In this document: positions 18,061 through 27,063 of the stretch, piece after piece
Numbering within the stretch: position 1 is the stretch's first letter
How the letters are laid out: every line of letters starts with the position of its first letter
Assembly (NCBI GenBank): GCA_016839165.1
Contig: CP069300.1
Location: 4,960,001-5,024,000 of the forward strand
Reading direction: 5' to 3'
Length of the DNA: 64,000 nt
Origin: Bradyrhizobium sp. PSBB068
GTDB taxonomy: Bacteria; Pseudomonadota; Alphaproteobacteria; Rhizobiales; Xanthobacteraceae
Position numbers and translations under genes: made by a program
The notes under the pieces: model-generated
The model's input: only the letters and a program-made list of their open reading frames with translations
Told to the model about the DNA's origin: nothing
Database searches by the model: none

Positions 18061-18830
18061 GCGCTGACGGCACCATCCTCATCACCGGCGGCAGCCGCGG
18101 CATCGGCGCTGCAACCGCAACGCTGCTTGCCGATCAGGGGCATCGCGTCGTCATCGTTGACATCGCGCCCGAGCCATTGGAGGGGACCAGCGCTATTCTT
18201 TGGCCCGCGCCATTCGACGTCGCAAGCGAGAGCGCCGTCGTCGCTGGAATCACCGACATCGAGAAGGCGCACGGACCGATCTCCGGTCTCGTCAACGCAG
18301 CAGGCGTGTTCGGCAAGATGCATACGATCGAGCGGGTGCGGATGGAGCAATGGGACCGCGAAGTCAATATCGACCTGCGCGGCACCTTCCTGGTCGCGCG
18401 CAGCGTCGGCATCGGCATGGCGAAGCGGCGACGCGGCGCGATCGTCAACGTCGCTTCGGTGGCCGGCATGACGTCGGGGCCGATCCACGCCTATACCGCG
18501 GCGAAGGCCGGCGTCATCCAGATCACCCAGACGCTCGCCGCCGAATGGGGCCGGACCGGCGTCCGCGTCAATGCGGTGTCCCCCGGCTTCACCCGCACGG
18601 CCGCGCTCGAAGCCGGCATCGCGTCGGGCGCCCTGAACAAGGACCTGCTCGCCAGCCCGACGGCGATGAACCGGCTGGTCGAGCCGATGGAAGTGGCGCA
18701 GGCGATCGCCTGGCTGCTCTCGCCGCAGAGCAGCGGCGTGACCGGCATCAACCTCCCGGTCGATGCCGGCTACATCGCGGGTACCACATGGGCGGCCTAT
18801 GGCGGCCTGCCCGAAGCTCCACGCAGCTGA
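18057..18830 (+). CDS. Short-chain dehydrogenase/reductase (SDR)
   Basis: A 257-residue classical SDR. The cofactor motif GGSRGIG is near residue 9, NAAG follows in the middle, and the catalytic residues are Ser in VNVASVAGM and Tyr/Lys in AYTAAKAG. The aspartate after beta-strand 2 (VIVDIAPE) suggests NAD preference. It lies between the TetR and monooxygenase genes, so oxidation of a cyclic or secondary alcohol to the ketone used by the monooxygenase is a reasonable inference. Confidence 0.92.
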   Translation: MSADGTILITGGSRGIGAATATLLADQGHRVVIVDIAPEPLEGTSAILWPAPFDVASESAVVAGITDIEKAHGPISGLVNAAGVFGKMHTIERVRMEQWDREVNIDLRGTFLVARSVGIGMAKRRRGAIVNVASVAGMTSGPIHAYTAAKAGVIQITQTLAAEWGRTGVRVNAVSPGFTRTAALEAGIASGALNKDLLASPTAMNRLVEPMEVAQAIAWLLSPQSSGVTGINLPVDAGYIAGTTWAAYGGLPEAPRS

Positions 18831-18839
18831 GGACAACGC

Positions 18840-20762
18840 ATGAATATCGAGCTTCCGCGCCAACGCCTCGACCTGTCCTCCGCCATCGCCGAGGGCGATA
18901 TCCGCGTGCTGCTGATGGTGCTGGTGCACATGACCGGTGACGAGAAGTGGCTCGAGCCGCCCTACAAGCCGAAGCGCGACGTCCGCCTGATCCCCGACCC
19001 GGACGCCGGCGTGCCGAAAGAGATCCAGGACGAGATCCGCGCGGCGGTCCTGAACTTGTTCGCGAACGGTGCGCCGAAGCCCGTCATCACCGATCCCGGC
19101 AATGAGCTGATGCTGCGGATGATGCGCGCGACGCTGGGCGAGAACGTCGCACCGGAATATGCACCGCTGATGCGGGAGGAGATGGGCTTCGTTCCCCGCG
19201 ATGCACGCTGGCGTGCGCGCCCCTCCGACGAGAGATTGGCGCGGCAGCATGTGCTGATCGTCGGCGCCGGGGTCTGCGCGATCGCGCTCGGCGTTGCGCT
19301 CGGGCGACTCGGCATTCCCTACACGATCGTCGAGAAGCAGGACGAGATCGGCGGCACCTGGTACGTCAACCGCTATCCCGGCTGCGGCGTCGATACGCCG
19401 AACCACTCGTATTCGTTTTCCTTCGGCGCCCGCAATCCATGGACCCGCTATTTCGCGCAGCGCCAGGAATTGCTGGATTATCTGCTCAAGGTCGTGCGCG
19501 AACACGACATCCGCAGGCACGTCCGCCTCTCGACCGAGCTGGTCGCTTCACACTGGGACGAAGGCAACCGCCGCTGGATCTCGACGCTGAGGACGGCGAA
19601 CGGTGAACAGACCTTCGAATCCACCGTGCTGGTCAGCGCGATCGGCCAGCTCAACGATCCCCAGCCCGCCCGCTTCAATGACGACGAGGATTTCGGCGGT
19701 CTCAAGGTCCACTCGGCGCTGTGGTCCGACGACATCAAGCTCGATGGCAAGCATGTCGCCGTGATCGGCACCGGCGCCACCGCGATGCAGCTGGTGCCTT
19801 CGATCGCGGACCGTGTCGCCTCGGTCACCGTCTACCAGCGTACCGCGCAGTGGGCGCGGCCGGTGAAGGGCTATTCCGATCCGATCAGCGAAGGCGCGCA
19901 GTGGCTGCTGGCGCATCTGCCGTTTTATGTGCAGTGGTATCGCTTCAACATGTTCTGGCGCTACGGCGACGGGCTGCTGCCGTTCCTGCGCAAGGATCCG
20001 GCCTGGCCACATCCAGATCGCGCCGTCAACAAGGGCAACGACCGGCATCGCCAGGAACTAGCCGACTTCATCCTCTCCGAGCTGAAGGATCGTCCCGATT
20101 TGATCGAGAAGTGCATGCCGACCTATCCGCCCTACGGCAAGCGCATCCTGCTCGATAACAACTGGTTCAAGACACTGACCAAGCCGAATGTCGAGCTGGT
20201 CACCGACAAGATCGACCGCTTTGCAGCCAACGGGATCGTCACCGCCGACGGCACAACGCGGCAGCACGAGATCATCGTGATCTCGACCGGCTTCAAGGTC
20301 TCCGAGATGGCGGCGCGTCTCAACATCACCGGACGCGAGGGCAAGAACCTGAAGCAGGTCTGGAGCCATGACAATCCGACCGCCTATCTCGGTCTCACCG
20401 TGCCCGACTTCCCTAACCTGTTTCTGATGCTAGGCCCGAACTCGGGACCCGCGCATGGCGGCAGCGTGATCTTCCAGTCGGAGTGCCAGAGCCGCTACAT
20501 CTCTGCCTGTCTGGTCGAGATGATCGAGAACGACATCGCGGCGATCGACGTCGATCCCGCCGCGCATGACGAATACATCCGCAATGTCGATGCCGAGCAT
20601 GAGCAATTGATCTGGACGCATCCGGGCATGACGACCTACTACCGCAACAGTCGCGGCCGGGTGTTCTCGGCGATGCCGTGGCGGTTCGTCGATTACTGGA
20701 AAATGACGCATGATCCCGACTTCACGCAGTATCGAAAAACCAAGGCGCGACAGGAAACCTGA
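18840..20762 (+). CDS. Baeyer-Villiger-type flavin monooxygenase
   Basis: A 640-residue flavoprotein. The FAD site is GAGVCA at residues 142-147, with GGTWYVNRYPGC at 171-182 typical of Baeyer-Villiger enzymes. The fingerprint FGGLKVHSALW is at 285-295, followed by Ser where Pro or Asp is usual, and the NADPH site is GTGATA at 310-315. The N-terminal extension of about 135 residues is a feature of one long subgroup of these enzymes. It would insert oxygen next to a ketone using NADPH. GAGGA precedes the ATG, and it is the last gene of the CoA-ligase operon. Confidence 0.9.
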   Translation: MNIELPRQRLDLSSAIAEGDIRVLLMVLVHMTGDEKWLEPPYKPKRDVRLIPDPDAGVPKEIQDEIRAAVLNLFANGAPKPVITDPGNELMLRMMRATLGENVAPEYAPLMREEMGFVPRDARWRARPSDERLARQHVLIVGAGVCAIALGVALGRLGIPYTIVEKQDEIGGTWYVNRYPGCGVDTPNHSYSFSFGARNPWTRYFAQRQELLDYLLKVVREHDIRRHVRLSTELVASHWDEGNRRWISTLRTANGEQTFESTVLVSAIGQLNDPQPARFNDDEDFGGLKVHSALWSDDIKLDGKHVAVIGTGATAMQLVPSIADRVASVTVYQRTAQWARPVKGYSDPISEGAQWLLAHLPFYVQWYRFNMFWRYGDGLLPFLRKDPAWPHPDRAVNKGNDRHRQELADFILSELKDRPDLIEKCMPTYPPYGKRILLDNNWFKTLTKPNVELVTDKIDRFAANGIVTADGTTRQHEIIVISTGFKVSEMAARLNITGREGKNLKQVWSHDNPTAYLGLTVPDFPNLFLMLGPNSGPAHGGSVIFQSECQSRYISACLVEMIENDIAAIDVDPAAHDEYIRNVDAEHEQLIWTHPGMTTYYRNSRGRVFSAMPWRFVDYWKMTHDPDFTQYRKTKARQET

Positions 20763-21267
20763 CCTGAATTCTCTTACGCGTTAACTTGACAGCAGGCCAC
20801 AACTGCCGCAGCATTTGGCTGACTGCACCTGTTGGGGTGCTGGAGCGCCTGCTCCTCGCGTCGCAGGAATTGGCGGACGATTATGGGATCGGCCGCCAGG
20901 CAGCAGAAGCGGACAGATGTCCGTCGGCCCACCCTTGGAGAGGAGCATGACGCCACCGGCGAAAGCCAGCGACCTTGCTCAGCGGCAAGGTCTCGGTGCA
21001 CGTTGAGGCGATAGCAGCTGCTAGCCGCGTGCGCTGCCGACAATCTGAACATATCCGCAGGACGAGAGCGCAAAGGCCAAGCGCTCTTGGATCCCGAAAC
21101 ACCACTGGTCTATACCAGATATCCTTCGCTAAAACGAAGTGGCAGGACCCCGCGATGCTTGAATGCACCGGGGTCCATTCGTTTGCGCGGCGCATCCCCT
21201 TCATCACGTCGCATTGCGCGATCGCACTGGATCAGGAACAATTGTCCTGACGGGGTGAGGAACGCTG
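20763..21267. other. 505-base intergenic stretch with three hairpins
   Basis: No convincing protein-coding frame is visible here; the short frames lack ribosome sites and family features. The stretch holds a perfect 8-base-pair hairpin at 20971-20992 (GACCTTGC, six-base loop), a TGGTCTATACCA dyad at 21106-21117, and a long-range 8-base-pair dyad GGACCCCG/CGGGGTCC at 21145-21176. It may encode a structured leader or a small RNA, or be decayed sequence. Confidence 0.45.
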
Positions 21268-21897
21268 ATGGAAAAGCCGAAGGTCAGGATCTACACCGAC
21301 TACAAATCTCCTTACGCTTATGTCGCCAACAAGCGGCTGTTCGAGCTCGAGAACATCTGCGGCGTCGAACTGGAATGGCTGCCCTACACGCTGCGCATTC
21401 CCGAATTCATGGGCACGGTCGAAGGGCGCACGCCGCATTTCTGGCGCAAGGTGCGCTACTCCTACATGGATGCGCGGCGGTTCGCCAATGCGCAGGGACT
21501 GACCATGAAGGGCCCGCGCCGGATCTACGATGCCTTCTATTCAAGCGCCGGGATGCTGTTCGCGCAGCGCCATGGGCTGTTCCGGCCCTATCACGACACG
21601 GTTTTCCAGAGGTTCTGGAACCATGAACTGGAGATCGACGAATTGTCGGAGATTGCCGGCGTGATTGCCGCGATCGGCGGTTCTGCCGACGCGTTCGAGG
21701 CCTATGTCAACGGCCCTGCCCGCGCCGAGCACGATCGCATCATCGACGAGGCCGAAGCGCTCGGCGTGTTTGGCGTTCCCAGCATGGTGTTCAACGGGGA
21801 ACTGTTCTGGGGCGGCGACCGCATCGACCTGCTGATCGAACGGATCAGAAATCCGGGATCGATCGCACTCGCGCTCGGGAGCAGACACCGAACTTAA
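21268..21897 (+). CDS. 2-hydroxychromene-2-carboxylate isomerase / DsbA-like oxidoreductase
   Basis: A 209-residue thioredoxin-fold protein of the kappa-GST/HCCA isomerase type. The N-terminal motif is YKSPYAYV, with Ser in place of the CxxC of true DsbA, and GVFGVPSMVFNGELFWGGDR near the C-terminus is the conserved cis-Pro region. Members use glutathione to isomerise aromatic breakdown products. GTGAGGAA precedes the ATG. The neighbouring glutathione transferase gene on the opposite strand fits a glutathione-linked role. Confidence 0.88.
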   Translation: MEKPKVRIYTDYKSPYAYVANKRLFELENICGVELEWLPYTLRIPEFMGTVEGRTPHFWRKVRYSYMDARRFANAQGLTMKGPRRIYDAFYSSAGMLFAQRHGLFRPYHDTVFQRFWNHELEIDELSEIAGVIAAIGGSADAFEAYVNGPARAEHDRIIDEAEALGVFGVPSMVFNGELFWGGDRIDLLIERIRNPGSIALALGSRHRT

Positions 21898-21936
21898 GCT
21901 CACGCTGTTTTGAACCTGCGTGCCCTCCGCGGTCGA

Positions 21937-22947
21937 TCAGCCTCCATCCAGGATGGCCCAACATCCGGTGCGTTCCAGCACGGGCTTCACCGCAATGCGA
22001 TCGCCGGTATCGAGCGCGGCGAACTTCTCGCGCAACTGCAGCAGGCACTTCACCTGATACTTGAACGGCGCCAGCGCATAAGGCAGGCCCCAGACGTTGA
22101 TCTCGAGGCGCTCAAGGCCCTTCGCGAACGCATCTGCATTGGCGGCCAGGAATGGCAGGTAGAGTTCGCCTGCGATCCGCAGCAACGCCTCGGCGAACCC
22201 GCCGAGCGCCTGCTCGCGCGAGTACCAACCGCCCTCGACGCCGGACGCGTCGTCGAGCCGTCGCACCCAGTGATCGGTGAGCGGCGCGCGTTCGCGCATG
22301 ATGCGCATCGGGGTCGGGTCGGTCGCCATCTCGCTGAGCTGGCCAAACCAGGCGAAATCCGCCAGCGACGGCCGGTTGCCGAACAGATAGTTCGTCATGC
22401 CGACATGGGCCTCGAACGCTGCCAGCGTCCGCCGATAGCTCTCCTCGAGCAGCGGCCTGTTCTCATCCGTCGCGCCGAGAATGACCATGCGCGAGATCTG
22501 GCGCTGCCGGAACTCCTCGATCTCCTCGCGGCTGCCGGTCTCAGCTTCCGACGTCGACCATTCCTCACCGGCCCAGCGCGAGACGTAGGCCTGGTCTTCC
22601 GGGTCCCACCAGCGATAGAGAAACAACGGCTTCACCGCCCATTCATCGGCGAGGTCCTCGAGCAGATCGCAGACGAATGCGACGGCCTTGTCCTCGGGTA
22701 TCACCGAGCGGCCCTGATGGCGCGCTTCCAGATCATAGGCGAGCGTCGTGGTCTCGCCGCGAAAGCTGCCGTCGGGATATTGCAGCACCGGGATCAGCAT
22801 CGGTTTCAGATGCGCGGTGGCCGCGCGCAGCGCCTTGGTCATGATCACCCAGTCGTGCGGGATCCGCCGGTAGCGCATCAGTGCGCGCAGCTTGATCGCA
22901 TAGGGCGACGCGGTCGAACCGATCAGGCGGTAGCGGCCTCCGGTCAT
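21937..22947 (-). CDS. Glutathione S-transferase family protein
   Basis: A 336-residue protein with an N-terminal thioredoxin-like domain (YRLIGSTASPYAIKLRALMRYRRIPHDWV) and a long C-terminal helical domain containing NYLFGNRPSLADFAWFGQLSEM, the GST C-terminal signature. It is longer than typical 220-residue GSTs; extra residues lie between the two domains. The start overlaps the stop of the upstream M81 protein by ATGA, so the two are co-translated. The substrate is unknown. Confidence 0.85.
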   Translation of the reverse strand: MTGGRYRLIGSTASPYAIKLRALMRYRRIPHDWVIMTKALRAATAHLKPMLIPVLQYPDGSFRGETTTLAYDLEARHQGRSVIPEDKAVAFVCDLLEDLADEWAVKPLFLYRWWDPEDQAYVSRWAGEEWSTSEAETGSREEIEEFRQRQISRMVILGATDENRPLLEESYRRTLAAFEAHVGMTNYLFGNRPSLADFAWFGQLSEMATDPTPMRIMRERAPLTDHWVRRLDDASGVEGGWYSREQALGGFAEALLRIAGELYLPFLAANADAFAKGLERLEINVWGLPYALAPFKYQVKCLLQLREKFAALDTGDRIAVKPVLERTGCWAILDGG

Positions 22948-24440
22948 GACGACGCCTCCGGAAATGCTGGATTGCCGTAGGGATAGTACCGCGTGAGATC
23001 GACATTCCTGTAAGGCAGCTTGTCGAGACGCGTGGTGCCGAGGAATGGCTGCTCCGGCTCGACCAGCAGGATCGTCTTGGCGAAGCCATTGTCGTCGAAG
23101 CCGCGCCGGAAGTGGACCCGCGACTTGATGGCCATCACGTCGAACGCACCGATGTCAGGCACCAGCGCCTTCAGCGAAAACGGCTCCATGATCTGCACCA
23201 GATAGGTGGACAGGATCAGCACATTGTTGCGGCCAAAGCGCACGCAGACCCAGAACTGTCCGTAGCCCTCGGCCGCCGCCGAGATGGTGCCCTGGATCCG
23301 TACCGGATCGCCAGCCGACTCGTCGGCGAGGCCGCCGATCTCCATGTCGAAGTTATCGCCGGCCTTGGCACCGGCAGCCTTTAGGCTCGCCGTCGCTTTG
23401 CCATCCGCGATGGTCGCAATCACTGTATTGGCGAGGTCCTGCGCGATGATCTCGCGTAGCAGCCAGGTCGCCGATCCCGAACGGTCGCTGTGATCGGCGA
23501 GCACCACCGGCGTGTTGCGGTCGGCCGTGGCCTGCTTCGCCAGCGCGACGCCCTTGGTGATGCTGTGGAGCTTCGTCGATTGCAGCAGGGCCTCACGCAG
23601 CCGCCAGATCGTGCCGGCGAGATCGCGCGCGATTTGCTCGGCGAGCTTCGGGTTGTCGTTGGTCAGGACCTGCACGGTCATGCCGACATCAGGAACATCG
23701 GCGAATGGAAAGCCGAAGAAGATGTTGACGTAGACATCGACCTCGCGGGCCTCCCACACCAGCGCGCGCTGCACGAGATCCATCCACGGGCGCGCCCCGG
23801 TCCATTGCAGAACGGTAGGTGAGATCACCGGAACCTTGATGGTCCTGTGCGCCGGCTTGTAGTCGCCGCGGATCGCCCGCACCAGCATGCGTGCCGCGCG
23901 CTCGCCCTGCAGATGCGCATCATAGTGCGGGAAATATTTGACGGCGAACGCCATGTCGGCCTGTTCGAGGAACGCCTCGTCCTCGTTGCCGTGAGGATCG
24001 AAGGTTGCGGCGATGAATGCCGAGCGGCCAACCACCTCGCGGACCTGTCGCGCCAGATCAGCCTCCGGCCGCGGCACGTCGCGCACCGCCATGGCGCCAT
24101 GCAGGCACAGATAGACGCCGTCGAACGGCCCCTCCTCCTTGAGCCCGGCAATCATCTTGCCGGTAAAGGTCCGATAAGCCTCCTGGGTGATCCAGCCCGA
24201 TCCGGTGTAGGTCTTGGGCCAGAGCGGCGATTCGATGCCGACCAGCTCGACCTCGGAGAACTCGCGCGCAACCTGCACGAAGCCGCCCATGTAGTTCTTG
24301 GGATCGAACTGCAGCAGCGCCTCGCCCTTGGCCGGCGAGCCTGGATAGATAAAGTCGTCGAGCGTGGTCTCGTTCGGCAGGAACGAGACGGTTTCGTGGG
24401 AAAAATGCAGGACGGCGATACGTATCTTGCGATCGCTCAT
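22944..24440 (-). CDS. M81-family metallopeptidase (MlrC-like)
   Basis: A 498-residue protein of the MlrC (microcystin degradation protein C) family. The N-terminus KIRIAVLHFSHETVSFLPNET has the conserved HET, and later segments ATFDPHGN and FPHYDAHLQGER supply probable zinc ligands. Members hydrolyse small linear peptides or amides; most are uncharacterised. The chosen ATG at 24440 begins MSDRKIRIAV; an upstream extension of 35 residues has no family likeness. It faces the aldolase gene across a 187-base divergent region. Confidence 0.9.
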   Translation of the reverse strand: MSDRKIRIAVLHFSHETVSFLPNETTLDDFIYPGSPAKGEALLQFDPKNYMGGFVQVAREFSEVELVGIESPLWPKTYTGSGWITQEAYRTFTGKMIAGLKEEGPFDGVYLCLHGAMAVRDVPRPEADLARQVREVVGRSAFIAATFDPHGNEDEAFLEQADMAFAVKYFPHYDAHLQGERAARMLVRAIRGDYKPAHRTIKVPVISPTVLQWTGARPWMDLVQRALVWEAREVDVYVNIFFGFPFADVPDVGMTVQVLTNDNPKLAEQIARDLAGTIWRLREALLQSTKLHSITKGVALAKQATADRNTPVVLADHSDRSGSATWLLREIIAQDLANTVIATIADGKATASLKAAGAKAGDNFDMEIGGLADESAGDPVRIQGTISAAAEGYGQFWVCVRFGRNNVLILSTYLVQIMEPFSLKALVPDIGAFDVMAIKSRVHFRRGFDDNGFAKTILLVEPEQPFLGTTRLDKLPYRNVDLTRYYPYGNPAFPEASS

Positions 24441-24569
24441 TTTGATGCGCCTCGGCTGTTTTCCGCAGTGTGGCATCGATGGCGCCGCGCGCCAATCCGC
24501 ATTCGGTTTTTGCCCGCCAGACCTGCAAATAAGCAGACGCGTCACGGCTTGCCGCCGCGCCGATTCTGC

Positions 24570-24575
24570 TAAGGT
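24570..24575 (+). promoter_or_regulatory. Candidate -10 (TAAGGT) upstream of the aldolase gene
   Basis: TAAGGT stands 53 bases before the aldolase ATG with CTTGCC 16 bases upstream. The same hexamer recurs in the promoter-like blocks before 35118, 41418 and 51190, which is why it is listed. It is a weak prediction by pattern only. Confidence 0.3.
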
Positions 24576-24627
24576 CCCGCCAAATAGTCGGGCCCCTGCC
24601 TCGCAGACATCTCAAGGAGAGAACGCC

Positions 24628-25422
24628 ATGAATCCCCCCGTCAGCTCGCCCGCGATCAAGGTCGTGAAATCCGTTCGCGAGCAGGTGAGCGCCGAGGAGT
24701 GGCAGGCCCGCGTCGATCTGGCCGCCTGCTATCGGCTCACGGCGATGTACGGCATGACCGAGATGATCGCAAACCACATCTCCTGCCGCGTGCCCGGCAC
24801 CACCGACCAGTTCCTGATCAATGCCTACGGCATGCTGTATGAGGAGATCGACGCCTCCAGCCTGATCAAGGTCGACGTCGAGGGCAACACGCTGCTCAAC
24901 GCCACCGACTATGACGTCAACGTTGCCGGCTTCGTCATTCACAGCGCGATCCACATGGCCAAGCACGACATGGACTGCGTTGCGCACACCCATACGCCGG
25001 CCGGCATGGCAGTCTCCGCAATGGAATGCGGCCTGCTGCCGCTGGCGCAGACCTCGATGCGCTTCCTGCACATCGCCTATCACGACTTCGAAGGCATCGC
25101 CGACAATGTCGACGAACGCGAGCGGCTGGTCCGCGACCTCGGCGACAACGAAGCGATGATCCTACGCAATCACGGTCTCCTGGTGGTCGGCCGCACCGTA
25201 CCCGCCGCCTTCAACGTGCTGTTCCGCCTCGAGCGCGCCTGCCAGACCCAGGTGATGGCGTTGTCCTGCAACACCAAGCTGATCTATCCGCCGCAAAACA
25301 TCCTCGAAGACACCTATGAGCGGATGCTGCCGAAGCCCGGCCGCGCTGCACGTAACGGCGAACTCGCTTGGCCGGCGCTGCTGCGCAAGCTGGATCGGGC
25401 CGATCCTTCGTATCGGGATTGA
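24628..25422 (+). CDS. Class II aldolase/adducin family protein
   Basis: A 264-residue zinc-dependent aldolase-fold protein. HTHTPAGMAVSAM provides two zinc-binding His residues and RNHGLLVVGRT the third, with NHISCRVPG near the N-terminus. Members act on sugar phosphates or small hydroxy acids, and many in rhizobia have no known substrate. AAGGAGAG ends nine bases before the ATG. An upstream in-frame extension overlaps the divergent M81 gene and is rejected. Confidence 0.9.
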   Translation: MNPPVSSPAIKVVKSVREQVSAEEWQARVDLAACYRLTAMYGMTEMIANHISCRVPGTTDQFLINAYGMLYEEIDASSLIKVDVEGNTLLNATDYDVNVAGFVIHSAIHMAKHDMDCVAHTHTPAGMAVSAMECGLLPLAQTSMRFLHIAYHDFEGIADNVDERERLVRDLGDNEAMILRNHGLLVVGRTVPAAFNVLFRLERACQTQVMALSCNTKLIYPPQNILEDTYERMLPKPGRAARNGELAWPALLRKLDRADPSYRD

Positions 25423-25460
25423 GGCGGTTGAAGACGAAGGGCGATGTTGAATAACCCTGT

Positions 25461-25484
25461 CGTCCCGGCGAAGGCCGGGACCCA
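25461..25484 (+). repeat. REP-like palindromic element, arm 1
   Basis: A 24-base unit CGTCCCGGCGAAGGC.. ending in GGGACCCA; its own halves (GTCCCGGC and GCCGGGAC) pair to form a hairpin. An inverted second copy with 23 of 24 matches lies at 25555-25578, downstream of the aldolase gene and after the LysR gene's stop on the other strand. Such paired units resemble BIME-type repeats. I associate this sequence with dispersed Bradyrhizobium repeats from memory. Confidence 0.7.
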
Positions 25485-25554
25485 TACGCCGCAGCAGCCG
25501 TTGTAGGCGGGACCCGGCGTTCCAGCATCAGGTGACAATTTGCATTTGGGGTAA

Positions 25555-25578
25555 TGGGTCCCAGCCTTCGCCGGGACG
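25555..25578 (-). repeat. REP-like palindromic element, arm 2
   Basis: Inverted partner of the unit at 25461-25484, differing at one position (CTGG for CCGG). The two convergent genes end on either side of the pair, so it may also act as a bidirectional transcription barrier. Confidence 0.7.
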
Positions 25579-25643
25579 GCTGCGAGCATGTGGCGCGGCC
25601 TGCGAGTCATACGCCCGCTTTCTCGCAGCATCGCCGTACCGGC

Positions 25644-26576
25644 TCACAGCTCGGCAGCCAGCTGGGCCACCTGGTTTCGCAACCAGGCATGGGCCGGATC
25701 GTGGTCGTAGGAGGCGTGCCACAGCAACGTCACCGGCATCTCGCTCAGCTCCACCGGAGGCGGGCTGAGGCTGAGCCCGAGTTCGGCCGAGAACCGCGTG
25801 GCCAGCCGTGCCCCCATCGTGACGATAACAGGCGCCTGCGCCACCAGATGCGGAACGGTGAGAAAACGCGGCGTGGTCAGCGCAACGGTGCGCCGCAGGC
25901 CGAGCTTGTCGAGCGCCTCGTCCACGATCCCGCGCACGGTGCGGGCAGGCCGCAAGCTGGTCAGCACGTGAGGCAGCCTTACGTAGTCCTCGAGCGAGAT
26001 CGGCGACGTGATACCGGTTTTCTCTGCATTGAACATGCACACGAAGCGCTCGGTCAGCAGCGTGCGTTGCTTGTGATGCAATTGTCCCTGCGGGAGCGGC
26101 CCATGGGCGACTGCGAGATCCAGCTCGTCGGCGTCGAGGTCATCGAGCAGCCGGGACGCGTCGACGTTGTGAATCCGGAAGTGAACGCCAGGTGCGATCT
26201 CGCGCATGCGCGCCAGCAGCGCGGGCATGATCAGGATTTCCATACTGTCCGATAGTCCAAGCCTGAAGGTCCGCACCGCCGTGGCCGGCTCGAAAGTCTG
26301 ATCGCGCAACACCACGGCCTCGACCTGCGCCAGCGCGCTCCGCACTGGCTCGCGCAGGATTACAGCACGCGGCGTCAGACGCATGCCATCGGCCCCACGC
26401 GTGAGAAGCTCGTCACCGAACAGCTCGCGCAAGCGGGCAAGGTTGTGGCTCATCGCGGATTGCCCAATGCCGACGCAGGCCGCAGCCTTGGTCACGCTCC
26501 GTTCGGTCAGCAGCGCATCAAGATGAACCAGCAGATTCAAGTCGATACGACCTAGATTAGCGATATCGATGGCCAT
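25644..26576 (-). CDS. LysR-family transcriptional regulator (NodD/PcpR-like)
   Basis: A LysR regulator, 310 residues from ATG at 26576 (MAIDIANLGRIDLNLL). The helix-turn-helix is SVTKAAACVGIGQSAMSHNLARLRELFGDELL, and the GMRLTPRA that follows is typical of the NodD/PcpR branch. A longer start at 26588 adds MGSI, but that codon overlaps an ATC-N9-GAT box, so the shorter one is preferred. It is divergent from the small secreted protein at 26690, its most likely regulatory target. Confidence 0.9.
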   Translation of the reverse strand: MAIDIANLGRIDLNLLVHLDALLTERSVTKAAACVGIGQSAMSHNLARLRELFGDELLTRGADGMRLTPRAVILREPVRSALAQVEAVVLRDQTFEPATAVRTFRLGLSDSMEILIMPALLARMREIAPGVHFRIHNVDASRLLDDLDADELDLAVAHGPLPQGQLHHKQRTLLTERFVCMFNAEKTGITSPISLEDYVRLPHVLTSLRPARTVRGIVDEALDKLGLRRTVALTTPRFLTVPHLVAQAPVIVTMGARLATRFSAELGLSLSPPPVELSEMPVTLLWHASYDHDPAHAWLRNQVAQLAAEL

Positions 26577-26586
26577 TATCGATCCC

Positions 26587-26601
26587 ATCTGTTTGATCGA
26601 T
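26587..26601 (+). promoter_or_regulatory. NodD-type ATC-N9-GAT box between lysR and the small secreted gene
   Basis: ATC, nine bases, then GAT, which also satisfies the LysR T-N11-A rule, followed by TGATCGATGATCA dyad symmetry at 26594-26606. It sits in the divergent region directly upstream of the LysR gene. Short degenerate boxes occur by chance, so this is a candidate only. Confidence 0.4.
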
Positions 26602-26689
26602 GATCATAGCCTGACCATGTCCTCCGACAAGGGAGCCGTCGGGCAACCGCCCGCCGCCCAAGTCCACACCCAAGCCAACGGAGGATCCC

Positions 26690-27016
26690 ATGTCGATCCG
26701 CAGCACAGTCCTCGCCGCCGCGTTCACCCTGGCCTCGCTGGGAGCCGTGCACGCAAGCTCGCTCAAGCCGATCGAAGGCCACAGCGTCCATCTCGGCGAT
26801 CTCGCAGGCGTCGTCTACTACACCGTCGAGCCCGACGGATATCGCGTGGTGACCACCCTCGCGCAGGGCGAGGCCGGGACGCCGGTCCGCTTCGTATCAG
26901 TGCTGGCGCCCGGTCAGCGTGCCCTGCTCTCGACGCCGAACGAGAGAGGCGCGCTGGAGATCAGCCGGAACGGCGAAGGCTTGACCGTCCGCACGTCAGG
27001 CCCGGTCTCCAACTAG
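26690..27016 (+). CDS. Small secreted protein of unknown function
   Basis: A 108-residue protein with a clear signal peptide (MSIRSTVLAAAFTLASLGAVHA, cleaved before SSLKP) and a beta-rich mature part with no Cys. I do not recognise a family. GGAGGATCC just before the ATG is a strong ribosome site. It is divergent from the LysR gene and 47 bases before the SRPBCC-like gene, with which it may be co-transcribed. The pattern (regulator facing a small exported protein) suggests an inducible periplasmic factor. Confidence 0.75.
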   Translation: MSIRSTVLAAAFTLASLGAVHASSLKPIEGHSVHLGDLAGVVYYTVEPDGYRVVTTLAQGEAGTPVRFVSVLAPGQRALLSTPNERGALEISRNGEGLTVRTSGPVSN

Positions 27017-27063
27017 TTCCGACACCGCCACCCGTCTTTCCGTCACTTGTGCAGGAACCACAG

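Noticed and set aside
18003..19520. 505-residue minus-strand frame over SDR and monooxygenase genes
   Set aside because: Overlaps two real genes and has no recognisable domain.
21087..21626. 179-residue frame running into the isomerase gene
   Set aside because: Mostly a shadow of the isomerase gene in another frame.
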